A DNA stretch of 64,000 nt from Ophioderma brevispina (lineage: Eukaryota > Echinodermata > Ophiuroidea > Amphilepidida > Ophiodermatidae): contig JAMKCH010012571.1 of assembly GCA_023653785.1 (NCBI GenBank), positions 41,471 to 105,470 on the forward strand, given 5' to 3'. A program made the translations under genes and the position numbers. Shown here piece by piece: positions 22,705 to 34,279 of the stretch (positions are counted from its first letter, which is position 1; every line of letters starts with the position of its first letter). The notes beneath the pieces were generated by a model. The model searched no databases. It worked only from the letters and a program-made list of their open reading frames with translations, and was not told where the DNA came from.

Positions 22705-23604
22705 GTCGATAGACCCCCTTTTTATTACCAATCTGTCATCCAATGACCCCCTTTTTTAAAGTCCTCACACCCAATGCCCCAGATTATAGAGATCTGACAC
22801 TGAATGACCTCCTTTTTTGCTCAAAATCTTATTGTTTTGGTCCACCCTGTATTTTGTGTGTAACAAAAAGAGTAGGGGATTTATTATACATCAGTTAGGT
22901 TATTCTATAGCCATCAAAGTGTTTTAATTCACTTTGGCATCACTTCAGCCTCCAAACCAAATTCCCCCGTTTATTCTCTTCCACTCCGAATGCCCCCATT
23001 TTATTCTCCTCTACACTGAAGAAATCACTGCAAGAAATCTGTCACCGATAGCTCTTGATATCAAGGGTCGGTAGGAGCAAGTACGTCACTTTCATATACG
23101 AGTTCCCCTCCCTAGGGTACATGACCACGCACGAGTCACGTACAGAGCACGAGGACCACACTAAGTGTTATCAATGTCTGTGCCAAATGACACTGAATAC
23201 TTCCAAAAACATCCTATATAAGGTTAACAGAACACTATGTAAACAATGCACTTCCTGATTGTCCACATGTGGAAGACAACAAGCCTAAACTGCATAATTC
23301 ACATGAAAGCACACTTGAGCAGAAGCGTCTGCCATCTTTAATCTTTAGTTCTTTCTCACACCCATGCTCAAATCTTCAACCTAATTTGGTTTACTTTTAA
23401 TTACAGATTAATCATTTAAAAGTAATGAGGCACCATACCAATTACTTGTAAACACTCTCTAAGTGCAGCCCAAAACACTGACAGTACACTGTCACTAATG
23501 GTTAACAATTCCAAAATGATTCAGTTATGAATTTGAATGAACATGGACGACCAAAACACAATAGAAAAATTACAATCCAAAAAACCAATGAACAACTTCA
23601 TAGA
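22044..23604. other. intergenic with A42 homopolymer
   Basis: Holds a run of 42 A at 22661-22702, followed by C/T-rich sequence with repeated 'AATGACCCCCTTTTT'-like phrases to about 23010. No gene supported. The run may be the tail of a retroposed sequence or an assembly-prone homopolymer. Confidence 0.5.
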
Positions 23605-24582
23605 TTTAGAGCAAGAACAAAATATCATAGGGTCCTTATTTAGGGAGTTCGTTCATGCCCGACTACATCTAAGGTTTGACACCTTTAGTAGATAGTATGG
23701 ACCCTCTTCATCAATGCAAGGTAGTTAGTGGTCTCAAATTCTGGTGTCACTTTTTCAATAAGGGCCAATTTAAGGTTAAGCAGGGGTCAAACTTTTAAAC
23801 TACTCCAAACATGTTGAAACAACTTTCATATTGTCCGTCTAGTCATAAGGATTCCAAAAATGTATAGTTTGTACCAAATACGACTATTGGTTTTAGAGTT
23901 ATAGCGTGAAAATGACGTAAACGGTAAAAGGGTCAAACTCAACTTGTACAGGGGTCAACATTGAAAGTTGCTCTGATTATATTTTAAATGCTTGCAAATT
24001 ATTACCTGAGGAAAGAGGACTCCCAAAAAGTATAGTTTTGATTATGTTAAATGTTTACTAACCGAGATAGAGACAAAGAAGGTCAATGCCAATCGGATTA
24101 TGTTGCCCCATGACCTATTTTGTCACATAACATGATAACTATGCATTGCAGATGCTGCAAACTATTCCTTATTTTGACACATTAAGCTAGATGAACAATT
24201 TGTTTCATTTTTTTACCAAAATTTGAGCAACTTCTGATTTTGACCCCTGTACAAATGGAAATTGACCTTTTTTGCACTTTTAGCCATTTTTACCCAATAA
24301 CTCTAAACCAATGGTCATAGATGGTAAAAACTATACATTTTTGGAATCCCTATGACTAGACCGACAATATGGCATACATTTCAACATGATTGGAGTAATT
24401 TAAAAGTTTGACCCCTGTGTAAACTTAAATTGGCCCCTATTGAACAAGTGACACCACAATTTGACACCACTAACTATCTTGCATTGATATAGGTGGTCCA
24501 TACTAACTACCAAAGGTGTCAAAGCTGAGATTTAGTGGGTCATGAACGATGATATTTGACCCAAGTCCTTGCTCCCGCTCTA
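23605..24582. mobile_element. near-complete 0.98 kb palindrome (foldback element)
   Basis: Left arm 23605-23990 and right arm 24230-24582 are inverted copies (TTTAAACTACTCCAAACATG / CATGATTGGAGTAATTTAAA, ATTCCAAAAATGTATAGTTT / AAACTATACATTTTTGGAAT, AGCAAGAAC / GAGCAAGGAC). Shorter matches continue into the middle. TTGACCCCTGT recurs several times. No transposase or long open frame. Confidence 0.75.
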
Positions 24583-25943
24583 ATTAAGCACAGCCAAAAA
24601 TGTCCACGTCACTCTATACTAAGCAAAACTGCACTGTATCATGGGACATTTATGCAATAATACAACAGTACCGGGTGTCTCATGTGTAAATATTACCATC
24701 ATTTTTACAAATCACCAAGTACTGTCACATCTCCATCCTTGAGTGGAGGAAGATTTGGCTGGAGTCCGCGGATGAAGTATTTTAACCCTTAACTTATACA
24801 CGAGTTGCGTAATACCTAGCACACAGTCATAGCACACACTTTCTGTGCAAGCCAGCACACCTCCATGTCATGAGCAAAAGCTTTAAAATTTGAAGACCTA
24901 AGTCTCTATCAATAAATGATCTAACATTTTGGATAAACCCAAACTATTATCTATCACACTTATCTTTATCAACTCTACACATCACAGGCCTATGAATACT
25001 TGGTAGGCCCATGACACAAAAATACTGACTGGTCCCTGAATGCAAAATGTAAAAAAGACATGTACATGTAATAAAAAAACTGTTTCCAAAATACCCGTGG
25101 ACCAGTACTACTGTTTGGCATAAGTTTTTTGCAATAAGCATACAAAAGAATACCAAAATACGCTGCTTGATTTTTAGCCTTGTTCTGCTAAGAACCGACA
25201 AACTTTCTAATTTTTTTATTGACATTTATTCTCAATTATTTTGAACATTGTGTTTGCAGGTTTGAAATCAGTGCTTTAGCATTGAAGGGGCTACCCTGTC
25301 TAGAGACAGATTCAATAAAAAATAAATTGTATACTCCTTGGTGGTCTGTTGTGCACACTGGATCTAGGAGCCTGCTAGTCTGGGTATAAAACCACAAATA
25401 CCTGTTGTGGTCAGGTGCAGTGGCTATGCTTACTCAGGCTCTGCCTGAGTTGAATTTATTGAACTTGCTATTGGAAGGCTGCAATCATGGAACATAGGCC
25501 AGGTGGAATTAGAGCCATCAAATTAGGTGCTTGATAAAACGTATTTTTGCCATGGTATTGCTTTTTCTTTAGTTTTAGGGAGGGGGAGTATGCTCCACTC
25601 CTCGCATGATTTCTGCCTTATATGATCTGTGACATTATTTGTATCAGAGGTGTGAACCAGTGAATGAATTAAGTTGGTAGAGCGCCTTGAACAAGGCTAC
25701 CTGATTTTTGAGTACTAAATCACAAAATTAACAAAATAACATGTATAATATTTCATGGAGAGAGAGAGAGCGAATCAAAAATATAAAACCAGTGTGTCAA
25801 CTGTCATGTCATAAAATATTTACCCCGATTCAAAACTATACCTAAATCAGATAATATAATACTCCTTTAATTTATGAAAGTACACTTTACAAGATATTCT
25901 TAAACAGCTGTGAAAATGTAAGATATTTCATTGGCTGATGCCC
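24583..25943. other. intergenic, nothing recognised
   Basis: A short GA run at about 25761-25770. The 92-codon minus frame at 24947 has no recognisable motif. Confidence 0.45.
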
Positions 25944-26145
25944 GGGTTCAATTCGACAATTGAACCCAGGTAGTACGCGCTACGTATTGACGTTATTTGG
26001 AGGTTGAAGCGCTCGCGTCATATCGCGTTTTGCTACTTTCGCGCGCGCCTGCCAACGTTGCGTCTCGTTGCGTATGATCGTTGCGTTCAACGGGTTGTTC
26101 GAATCTTGTCACCGGGTGGTGGCAGTCCTTTCTTGTTGTATTTGA
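25944..26145. other. perfect 10 bp palindrome followed by a CpG-dense patch
   Basis: GGGTTCAATT-CGAC-AATTGAACCC at 25944-25967 is a perfect inverted repeat. The next about 170 bp hold roughly two dozen CpG (GCGCTCGCGTCATATCGCG, TTTCGCGCGCGCC), far above the surroundings. It could be an unmethylated promoter-like patch or the end of a repeat; no adjacent first exon is visible. Confidence 0.5.
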
Positions 26146-26261
26146 AAGCCATAAGGTATCGCTAAATTGGTCTGAAATGACCTTAAATTATAAAAGCTGT
26201 TAAAGAAAAGAGAATACAGGTAGAATTTTGGGGAACCGTTGTCATCTTTTAGAGGTCCGGC

Positions 26262-26660
26262 CGTTTTGTGTCCGTCCGGACGCTAAGGTTTTATCGAGAG
26301 TCGACGGATCTAAGTTTCTGTGTTTCCTGTCCCTAGGACCAGGTTTAAAAATGGAGCGTCCCATAGAACTTTTGGTTATAGGGCACTACGGTTTAAGTGT
26401 CAGAGTCCGTCGGACACTGAGGGTTTAACGCTGAGGCCCACGGATACTGGTTTAACGTTTCATTGGCCTTAGGATCCTGGTGTTAATGGAAACGTCCCAT
26501 ATGACTGTGTGTTACAATTTGTGTTTTGGTCGGTCGGACACTGAGGTTTAAAATACTCTGAGGTCGACGGACACTAAGTTCTACTTTTCATTGTCCTAGG
26601 CCATAGGACTTGTGATAATGTTGTTTTTGGTCCGTCGGATGTCCGTCGTCGGACATTTAC
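26262..26660. repeat. degenerate tandem repeat, unit about 130 bp
   Basis: The phrase GTCCGTCGGACACTGAGG, then TTTAAC, GAGGTCGACGGA, TTTC.TTGTCCTAGGACC recurs with variation at about 26262, 26405 and 26530. Each unit contains the palindrome GTCCGNCGGAC. No gene within. Confidence 0.6.
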
Positions 26661-27029
26661 TTTTAATCTGATAGCCCGTTGGGCACTATATGTTTGGTGG
26701 TTGGGGTGTTTTGTTGTCCTAGATTCTTGTTTTGAAATTGGTAGCAATCCCCACATGTAGACCCAACAAGACATTGCGATCAAAATGAGGATGCCTGGTT
26801 CGATCCTCCATATGCTCGAGCTGTTTGATTATTCCAACTTTGCTTATGATCTATTTGGGTATACTCGCCTCAAATAGTAGTGGGCATTCCATGTTCACAA
26901 TACACTACCAATTCACACTCGGGTACAAAATCACAAATTATATATCAGTCAAAAGTAACATCTGATCCAAGTACATTTATTAAATTTGTGACAAATATTG
27001 TTAGTGATAGAATTTGGAATTTCGGTGAC
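26661..27029. other. intergenic, nothing recognised
   Basis: Short stretch before the minisatellite arm. Confidence 0.4.
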
Positions 27030-27475
27030 TTGCCATTTTGGTCCTAATCCCAATTGGTCTAATGGCTATTTTGTCTAACTCCAATGGTCTAATACCATTT
27101 AGTCTCATAACCATTTAGGCTAAAACCATTTAGTCTAATAGCCATGTAGTCCTCATATTCTCTGGTCTAAAACTCATATCGTCCAATATCCTATCGTCTA
27201 TAACCGAATGGTCTAATGCCAATTGGGCCTAATACCATCTAGTCTAATCTTCCTTTGGTCTATATCCATCTGGTCTCATTCCATTTGTTCTAAAACCCAT
27301 TTGGTCTAATATCCCATCTGGTCTACATCCTTTGGTCTAATACCCATTTGGTCTAATGCCCATTTGGTCTAATATCCATTTTGGTCTAATACCATTTAAA
27401 CTCCAATTGGTCTAATGCCCATTTGGTCTAATATCCATTTGTCTAATGTCATGGTTCTAATATCCATTTGTCTAA
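27030..27475 (+). repeat. minisatellite arm 1 (unit like TTTGGTCTAATACCCAT)
   Basis: About two dozen degenerate 15-19 bp units of the form TTTGGTCTAATACCCAT. The same unit occurs in the opposite orientation at 31731-32181. The outermost sequence (TTGCCATTTTGGTCCTAATC) matches the outermost sequence of the other array when complemented, so the two behave as arms of one inverted repeat. Confidence 0.8.
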
Positions 27476-28018
27476 ATATTTATATCCTGATACTTTATGG
27501 CTTGCAATCAAGATGATCAAATTTTTTTTGGAAAGAATAAACAGTAGGGCAATTTAAATAGAAAGTAGAGGTATAAAAGATAAAAAATAAGTGCATTAAT
27601 GACCCGTGTTTTTAAACGCTGATTGTAAATAAATAAAATAATTATATCTGTTTCTCTATTTCATATGCTACACCCACCTCCATACCGTACGTATGTGAGA
27701 GGACAGTCCTTCTATAATGCTTGCTTTGGGAATGACTACATTTGGTCATCGAACGTTGCCCAGTACGTTTCATGTCGTTTTGGGTTCCTTTTTCTGTGGG
27801 TTTTATATTGTGTTATGGTGTACATTCTGCTTTAGTTAGTTTGTTGACGCCATATCAGTCCATTTTTTTTTCCAAATTCAAATCACTGCTTTTGTGTCTA
27901 AATTTGCTATGTTTAGGTCATGTCAACACCGTATCTTACTTTTCTTTGTGAAAAAGCAGATCACTTAAGTATTTTAAACGGGCTTGAAGGTGTCCATTAT
28001 GACCTGTGGTTTTTAGAC

Positions 28019-28048
28019 CTAATAAAAGTCGGACCCCGACTTTATTAG
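28019..28048. other. short hairpin
   Basis: CTAATAAAAGTCGG pairs with CCGACTTTATTAG around a 3-base loop, with one bulged A. In this animal context it is more likely a MITE remnant than a terminator. Confidence 0.5.
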
Positions 28049-28769
28049 TACAACAGCATAAATATAATTTTTGCTAAATAGGCTGTTACGCTGAGCCACT
28101 TTACAAACAATTTTCAATACACCATGCAAAAAATGGACTTTGATGAAAAATAGGGGGCGCGATTTATTTGCATTGGATAAATCGCTGATAGTGCTTTAAA
28201 AAATCTTGGTTCCTACTCAAGTTGGTATATTTGGCTCCTCTTGTATCATTTTTTTTTAATCCTTGGTGTGTTTTGTATGGTAACCTTGACCGTAGATGTG
28301 CACCTACTTTAGGCCTTCCCATAGAACACAATGCAATAGGGGACCAATGTGAAATTGTACACGTCTTAAGTAAAATGGTCGTAACTTGAATTATAAAGGC
28401 GAGTCAGAAAAAATGGCCCCTATTTGAGTACGCCCTCTTATATCTTTTTAGAAACATGTATCTGATCTCACTAATAATGCGTCTCACAGAAAGCTTATCT
28501 TATTGAACTAATTTGCTGCAAAGAGTCATTCATCAACGGGAGCTACGGTTCTTTTGAATGAAAGAATCTCCCGGGATGGATGAAGGAATAAGGGAAGCAG
28601 GGGAAAGAGAAAAATCGGAAACTCTGGTTGTCTGAACTAGGGGGGGGGCCCTTACTTCCATGACCTGGTGCATATCACGCTACGGTGGATTGCCAGCGAT
28701 TTCGTGCCCGTATGTATCTTCGTTCGATGACTTCATTGCGCCTTTTTCTCACTCAGTGCATTGGGGTTT

Positions 28770-28972
28770 GGTATGGCGTACCAACTTTTTTTCACAGGGG
28801 GGCAAAGGGGGGCACTAGTTTTCAGGGGGCAGCTACATTAAAATTTGTTAGTATAGTATATGGCCTAGTATAGGTCACTAAGTTTTTCAGGGGGCAAGAG
28901 GGGGCAAGATTCCCCCCGGGGGGTACAGATATCCCCCTTCCCCCCTCCTCTGCTACGCCACTGGGGTTTGGC
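28770..28972. mobile_element. G-rich MITE relic
   Basis: Repeated AGGGGGCA phrases, then CCCCCTTCCCCCCTC and the terminus CTGCTACGCCACTGG, which is the complement of the CCAGTGGCGTA-type start seen at 40519. The other end near ATGGCGTACCAAC is poorly defined. Confidence 0.45.
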
Positions 28973-31730
28973 GTTTGGTGGCGTTAAAAGTTTATCGTGT
29001 GAGGCATATTTTGGTCTACAAATAAAGACAAGACATACATTTTCTAGTCTTCCACAGCTATCAAGAGTTGTTTCTCTTCGTATGTTAGTTCATTCAACTC
29101 TTCTAGAGACTTTATTTTAATATTTTTATTATGAAGAAGTTATAGAAAGATCATAGGGCCAATCAATATACATTTGGGGGGGGGTGCCCGGCATTTTTGG
29201 GGGGGGGGATATCATTCACACTCAATTTGCTGCCACACTAAATGTAATGTGAATCCGTGGACAAAGTGTAAAACCACTTGAATTTAATAGACCGAAGCTC
29301 GGTCTATACCTGTGAATGAATCTTTAGAGGCAAAACGACGCTAATAAAATAAGCTTTCCCTTGTAACCACTTGTTCAGATATTATGTTTTCTTAACCCTC
29401 AATCTGCGGAGTTGCCACCCCCTAGTGAACGAAAAAATGGGAAGTAGTACATTACCGGGGTGGTTAGGTAGGCCGTCCAAAGTCCAAGGTGAGGGGGGTG
29501 GTTGCACCTAAAAAAATGGTACATTTGAAATTATCTTCACAGTGGCCTCTAATAACTCTATGTTTATGTAAAACTATAGTCAATTTCACGCCATCAATTA
29601 GAACTTAAAACCACAGGAAAATCCAATATTCCTACCTTTTAGTGCAAAGTGCCTATCTTCTGTGGAAAAAAGTCAATTTTGCCGGCTCGCAGACTTTCTA
29701 TGGAGTCACTGTGACGTAATACCAGGTTATGTTGGTAGTACTTTTTTGGTATTAATGGAAGTGGATGGCCATAGTTACCCACTGGTTATCAAAAATCAAT
29801 AAGCATGCGGGGCCTTCACCAAGGAATTCCCGGAAGCGGTACCTTGGTAAACCGTTTCAAAAAATGGCTTGGTAAGAATATGCACCAAAAATATGTCATT
29901 AGATTTTGACACAGAATCAGCGTACGAATTTCAACTGGTTATACTTTCCCAAAGTCTGAGAAAACTAACAAACACAGAGTTAAGAAAAAATAGTTTCTTG
30001 CTCTCCAATGCATACATAAAAGACATTTGAGATGTGACTTTTTTTGCGGCGCGATAAAAAGCCAAAAAATGAAGAAGACCCACCAACATTACAAGGTTTG
30101 AAAACAAAATTGTAAAATGCTGAAATTTGACCAAATGCCACTCCAAGCAACCAAACCAGACAGACAAGCTATCAAGATATTCAACACGTCCCCAAGAGCT
30201 CTTCTTTTTTTAAAAGAGAACAACGAGTTACTTTCTTTTAATTTTCTCGTCTATATATGTAACTGGTATTGTAAGGAGCCCAAACAACAGCACGTAAACC
30301 AGGTGAAAAATAGTACAAGAGCCTGTAAAGATTCAAAAGATCAGATAAAGTTGCAACAAATTTTAGGTACCTGGTGAGAAGGAAAACAACTAATAGTGGA
30401 GAAATTTTGTTGCATGTAGAATCAATTGTATACAGAAAGAGAAATATTAGAAGAAAAAATATTTATACCGCGTTTGTGCAAATGTTTGCAGAGTTTTGGC
30501 CCACCAGTGAGAAGTTGTCCAGCTAAGTTTTAGATCTAGGAAAAAAAAAAAATGATGACTTGCATGTCAAGGCATTATTAGGAAAGTTTGTTTGGGACAG
30601 ACCAAGCATAAAGGTTGTCTAAATCATCTTGCCGCTTTATATGGTCACGTCCATACAGATCTTAGCAGGTATGGTCATCTGCACAATTGAAAAGGAAAAG
30701 AAGACAGATCAAGAATAATATCAACGACAAAAATAAGAAAAAAAGCGGTCAAAGCACTTGAATGCCACTCCCAAAAAAGGAGGAAATATAGCCAGTGAGA
30801 AAAACGGCATGTTGGGGAAACATTAGACGAGTTGTCTAACGACATGCCGGGAAGTACAACAGACCAATTCTTAACACCGAACCCTCAGGGATCCCTTTTA
30901 GTCCTCTACATGCAGGGAATACATCGGGCCTATCTCACCCCGAGCCGCAGGCGGGCAAAATTCTCACAAAGGACTGGAAAATAAAAATCAACTCATTGGC
31001 AAATCATGTTACCGCTTGAACATCAAACGAGGCTTTGCCCTTCCTTCGGAGACTAAGTACCAAATGCACCATTCCGCAATCTGACAGGGACTGCACCCCT
31101 CGTGGAAAGAGACAGGACTCATCAACTGAAAATTCGTTAGGGATATATTCGCTTGGCCTGTCCCTCTCCTTCCCCTTAGACGAGCCTGCTAACCAACACC
31201 CACAGAAACCAATGAAACTCAATGAGCAGAGGCGAGAAATGCATTAAGGCCAAAAAGATGCGATGACGTAATCGTACTCATAAACTCATTGGGCACGGAA
31301 ATGCTGGCCGGGCCAGCGACTCCTCGTGGCTTGGCATCCCTGGTCCTATGGAATGGTGGGATGGAGGCCCCCAAGGGTATTTAGTTTATCCCTTTACCAC
31401 TCCCCTTCCTCTCTGGCTAGAAGAACAGAAAGGAGTTAGGTCCAGGAGAAAACACTGTATTTGTACCGACTCATGGCAGGAGAAAACTCGGACGACAACG
31501 AACACTGTTCTGCGATACATTCAGTGTCTCCTGGGGGACATGGAAAACAGGTATTAAAAAGCATATGTAACTATTAAAAATGTCTAATGGCCGCTGTAGC
31601 TCAGAGGAAAACTTGTGGTCGCTGCTCTGCAGCAGAAATATAGAAATGATATGAGGTTGCGGATGGCATACTGATAAGGCAAGGGGCACATATTTTGGGT
31701 TTCATATTATAAATCAATTGGATAAGCATT

Positions 31731-32181
31731 CAAATGGATATTAGACCAAATGTGGTATTAGGCCAAGTAGATATTAGACCAGGTGCACATTAGACCAAGG
31801 GTATTGACCAAGTGGATATTAGACCAAATGAGTGTAGACAAATGGGTATTAGACCAGTGGATAAGGAACAATGGTCTTAGACCAAATGACTTTTAGACCA
31901 AATGGATATGAGACTAGATTGGATATTAGACCAAATGGTTTAATTAGGACCATGGTTTTTGTGTTTTTTTTGTGGTTATTAGACAAATGGTAGTAGACGA
32001 ATTGTATTAGACTAAATGCATCAGAACCAAATGGTTATTAGACATTCTGGTTGTTAGATAAATTGAGTTAGACTAAATGGATATTAGACAATTGGTTTAT
32101 TTACACAATATGGGTTTTTAGACGAAATGAGTTAGACCAAATGACATTAGACCAAATGGGATTAATTAGACCAAATGGCAA
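31731..32181 (-). repeat. minisatellite arm 2 (inverted relative to arm 1)
   Basis: Units of the form ATTAGACCAAATGGGT, the complement of the 27030-27475 units, many degenerate. It ends at GACCAAATGGCAA, the mirror of the start of arm 1. Confidence 0.8.
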
Positions 32182-32888
32182 AATAAACAGTGTCAGGGGG
32201 CAGGATTCATGAGTAAAGCTCCTAGAGCATGATGCATCACCGCATCCACCCAAAGTCTCCAAAATATCATGTAGCAGTTTCCTGAGGCCTCGCTTCTTCC
32301 TTCCCCCGGCTTTCCTGTCATCTTTGATGAGTTTTATATAGCCCAATGTGGGATTCTAAATAGATATCAAACGACCTAACGTCAAACAGTTGTTTATCGT
32401 TTGCTTGTTTTTCTTGTGAACGCTTCGTCAATTTCACACCCCTCAGTCCACTGACCGGCCGAGGGTCACAACCGCCCTTGTAGTCTAGGTGTTCAAAATA
32501 TAAATCCTTAATAGACATAGAACCAACAAGGTACCAACAAACTTGTCTCATCTCAAAGTCTTTCATTCTCTTCTCACATACAAAAAATAATGCTTAATAC
32601 ATTAGAATGACGGCATCTTGGTAGTAAGCAGTAATGAATCGAGATGTACAGTGTTTTACATATTGCCCTGTGATCACGAATCCGTGTAACTGAAGGACTC
32701 GTCATCATGTCATGCCTTTATAATAAGGTAATTGGGCTGTTTTGGGGCGTATGGAAAATCCTCGAAAATACATAAAATCTTGGCAGTTTTTAAGCCCTCA
32801 CTGCTTCATAAAGACAGATAAAAATCGAAACTATTCTGTTCATCTCCTAAGGTCACCAGCTATCTATTGAGATGTAATCATAATTGAA
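32182..32888. other. unassigned; two overlapping minus-strand open frames
   Basis: Minus frames of 81 codons (32101-32346) and 82 codons (32318-32566), the first containing a basic stretch (KAGGRKKRGLRKLLHDIL). No family recognised and no convincing splice boundaries; coding status open. Confidence 0.3.
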
Positions 32889-33790
32889 TGGTGTGTGGAC
32901 TTTAGACGCCATGGGGAAATGGGAATTCCCTAAGATGTAAACTTAGAAGCTGAGTCAACTTGTTTATGCATTGAGATCAAAAACATATTGCATGATTTGG
33001 GGATTCCCCATGAAGTTATAATTGTGAGATGGTGCAATGTAGATGATGTAATTTATGTCAAATCCAATTGTCAGCTAGAGCAAGGTTATGTTTATGTATG
33101 ATGCGGTGGTAATATCTATTTAAGACTTGGGAACTTTGTGAAATGATTGTATAAAGCAGAGTTGCAAGAGGTTAGATTTGCCAGCATCCACCAGCAACAA
33201 GTAGCTAGAAGTTATAGCTAGTTTTAATCTGCAATGAGTAGCAGACCTGTACAGTGCCAGGATTTATAATTCCATGTGAGCAATGTGCTATAATTATTCT
33301 ACTGTCGTCTTTGAAGCCAAAAGTGCTGGGAATCAAAATAGGATTCCAAATTGTGGACAGATAGAAATCGTGGTGATTATCTTGGACTGATATATTGTGG
33401 AATATTAGTGTCGTCGAGGGACTTGTTCAAACTTGTCGTCTTAAACTGCTGGACTAAAGTTATCTTCAGGACTGAGAAGATTCCAAGGGAATATTAACTG
33501 AGGATATATAATTGTGACTTTGCATACTGTCATTTTGAAGTCTTCGCTGTGAGGACATATCTTCGATGAACTGCAACGCTTCTTGTGGACATTAGTGGAC
33601 ATTCATGTGGACAATAAGTATCAATCTTATAAATTGTGTGTAATTTTACTATGTAATATTGTTTTGGACATACCAAATTCTTGGACCAAACCGATTAAAA
33701 AGCTCATTAAATCTGTTATATTATAAATTCAGATCACTTGTGCACAAGGCTCATTTATTTGTGTTTGAAAGGTAATTCTGACCTTTGATA
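32889..33790 (+). repeat. LTR-like dispersed repeat E, copy 1
   Basis: About 0.8-0.9 kb matching 48889-50260 block by block (GAGTCAACTTGTTTATGC, GCAAGGTTATGTTTATG, GAGGACATAT, TTTTGGACA, ACCAAATTCTTG). It has TATAAA-like and AATAAA/ATTAAA-like elements in an order reminiscent of an LTR (promoter part, then termination part), but TG..CA ends and target duplications are not resolved. No internal retrovirus-type genes accompany it, so if an LTR it is solo. Confidence 0.5.
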
Positions 33791-34229
33791 TCCACGAGAC
33801 GTCATAACAACGTATTGTCAGATAATTTCTACATTAATTACAAAGAAGACAGCATCTGGTAGAGTTGAAAGCGGTGAGCCGCTGCAGTCCTTTGACTTGA
33901 TATGCACATGTACAGCGCCCCCAATAAGCACCTGCATTTTGACGAGCCATTCTTTCTTCACCTCGCACCTTAAGACAATTGAAAGCAATGTCGTTTTCAG
34001 CAGTGTATACAGCTTTTTGAGCTCCCACGAAATCCTCGGTAGATATTAAATTATGCCCAATACGAGGCAATGCTAATTTTATGCCCAATTTATGAAAGTA
34101 ATGAAACGATTCTCACGAATACCAAAACATATATAAAGAAGGATTGAAATAGATATGAAATTCATTATTTTAGAAATCCTTAATTTGGGAAATAAACAGT
34201 GCGGAGTTACGAAATGGTAGTTATCTCCT
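33791..34229. other. 3' flank of the minus-strand gene
   Basis: Downstream of the stop on the minus strand. An 84-codon minus open frame (33834-34088) is unidentified and may be untranslated region. Confidence 0.4.
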
Positions 34230-34279
34230 TCACTCCAGACCAATGCAAAACTCTTCTGGGCCAGAACCGGGTTTATGAC
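34230..34279 (-). CDS. solute-binding-like gene, terminal exon
   Basis: Acceptor TTTTTGCAG, then 50 nt encoding GHKPGSGPEEFCIGLE and TGA. Conserved in the plus-strand copy (16104-16153) in length, phase and stop position. The alternative frame through this stretch, which runs on further, is not conserved and is rejected. Confidence 0.68.

Larger units (their letters stand above)
27476..31730. other. 4.3 kb loop between inverted minisatellite arms
   Basis: Contains a small hairpin (28019-28048), a G-rich MITE relic (28770-28972), G runs near 29177 and 29204, and scattered open frames below 90 codons. None resembles a transposase or other family I know. A 70-codon plus frame at 31035 and a 69-codon one at 31348 lie in less AT-rich sequence but are unidentified. 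Confidence 0.5.

Noticed and set aside
25944..25967. RNA polymerase III B box (GGTTCAATTC)
   Set aside because: It is part of a perfect palindrome and no A box precedes it.
28019..28048. Rho-independent-type terminator hairpin
   Set aside because: Animal genomic context; no gene ends there and the hairpin more likely belongs to a repeat.
31588..31640. tRNA or tRNA-derived SINE suggested by GTAGCTCAGAGG
   Set aside because: Only an A-box-like phrase; no cloverleaf and no B box at the right distance.
27030..32181. CRISPR-like arrays at 27.03-27.48 and 31.73-32.18 kb
   Set aside because: Units are degenerate 15-19 bp tandem repeats without unique spacers of constant length, in an intron-bearing animal genome.
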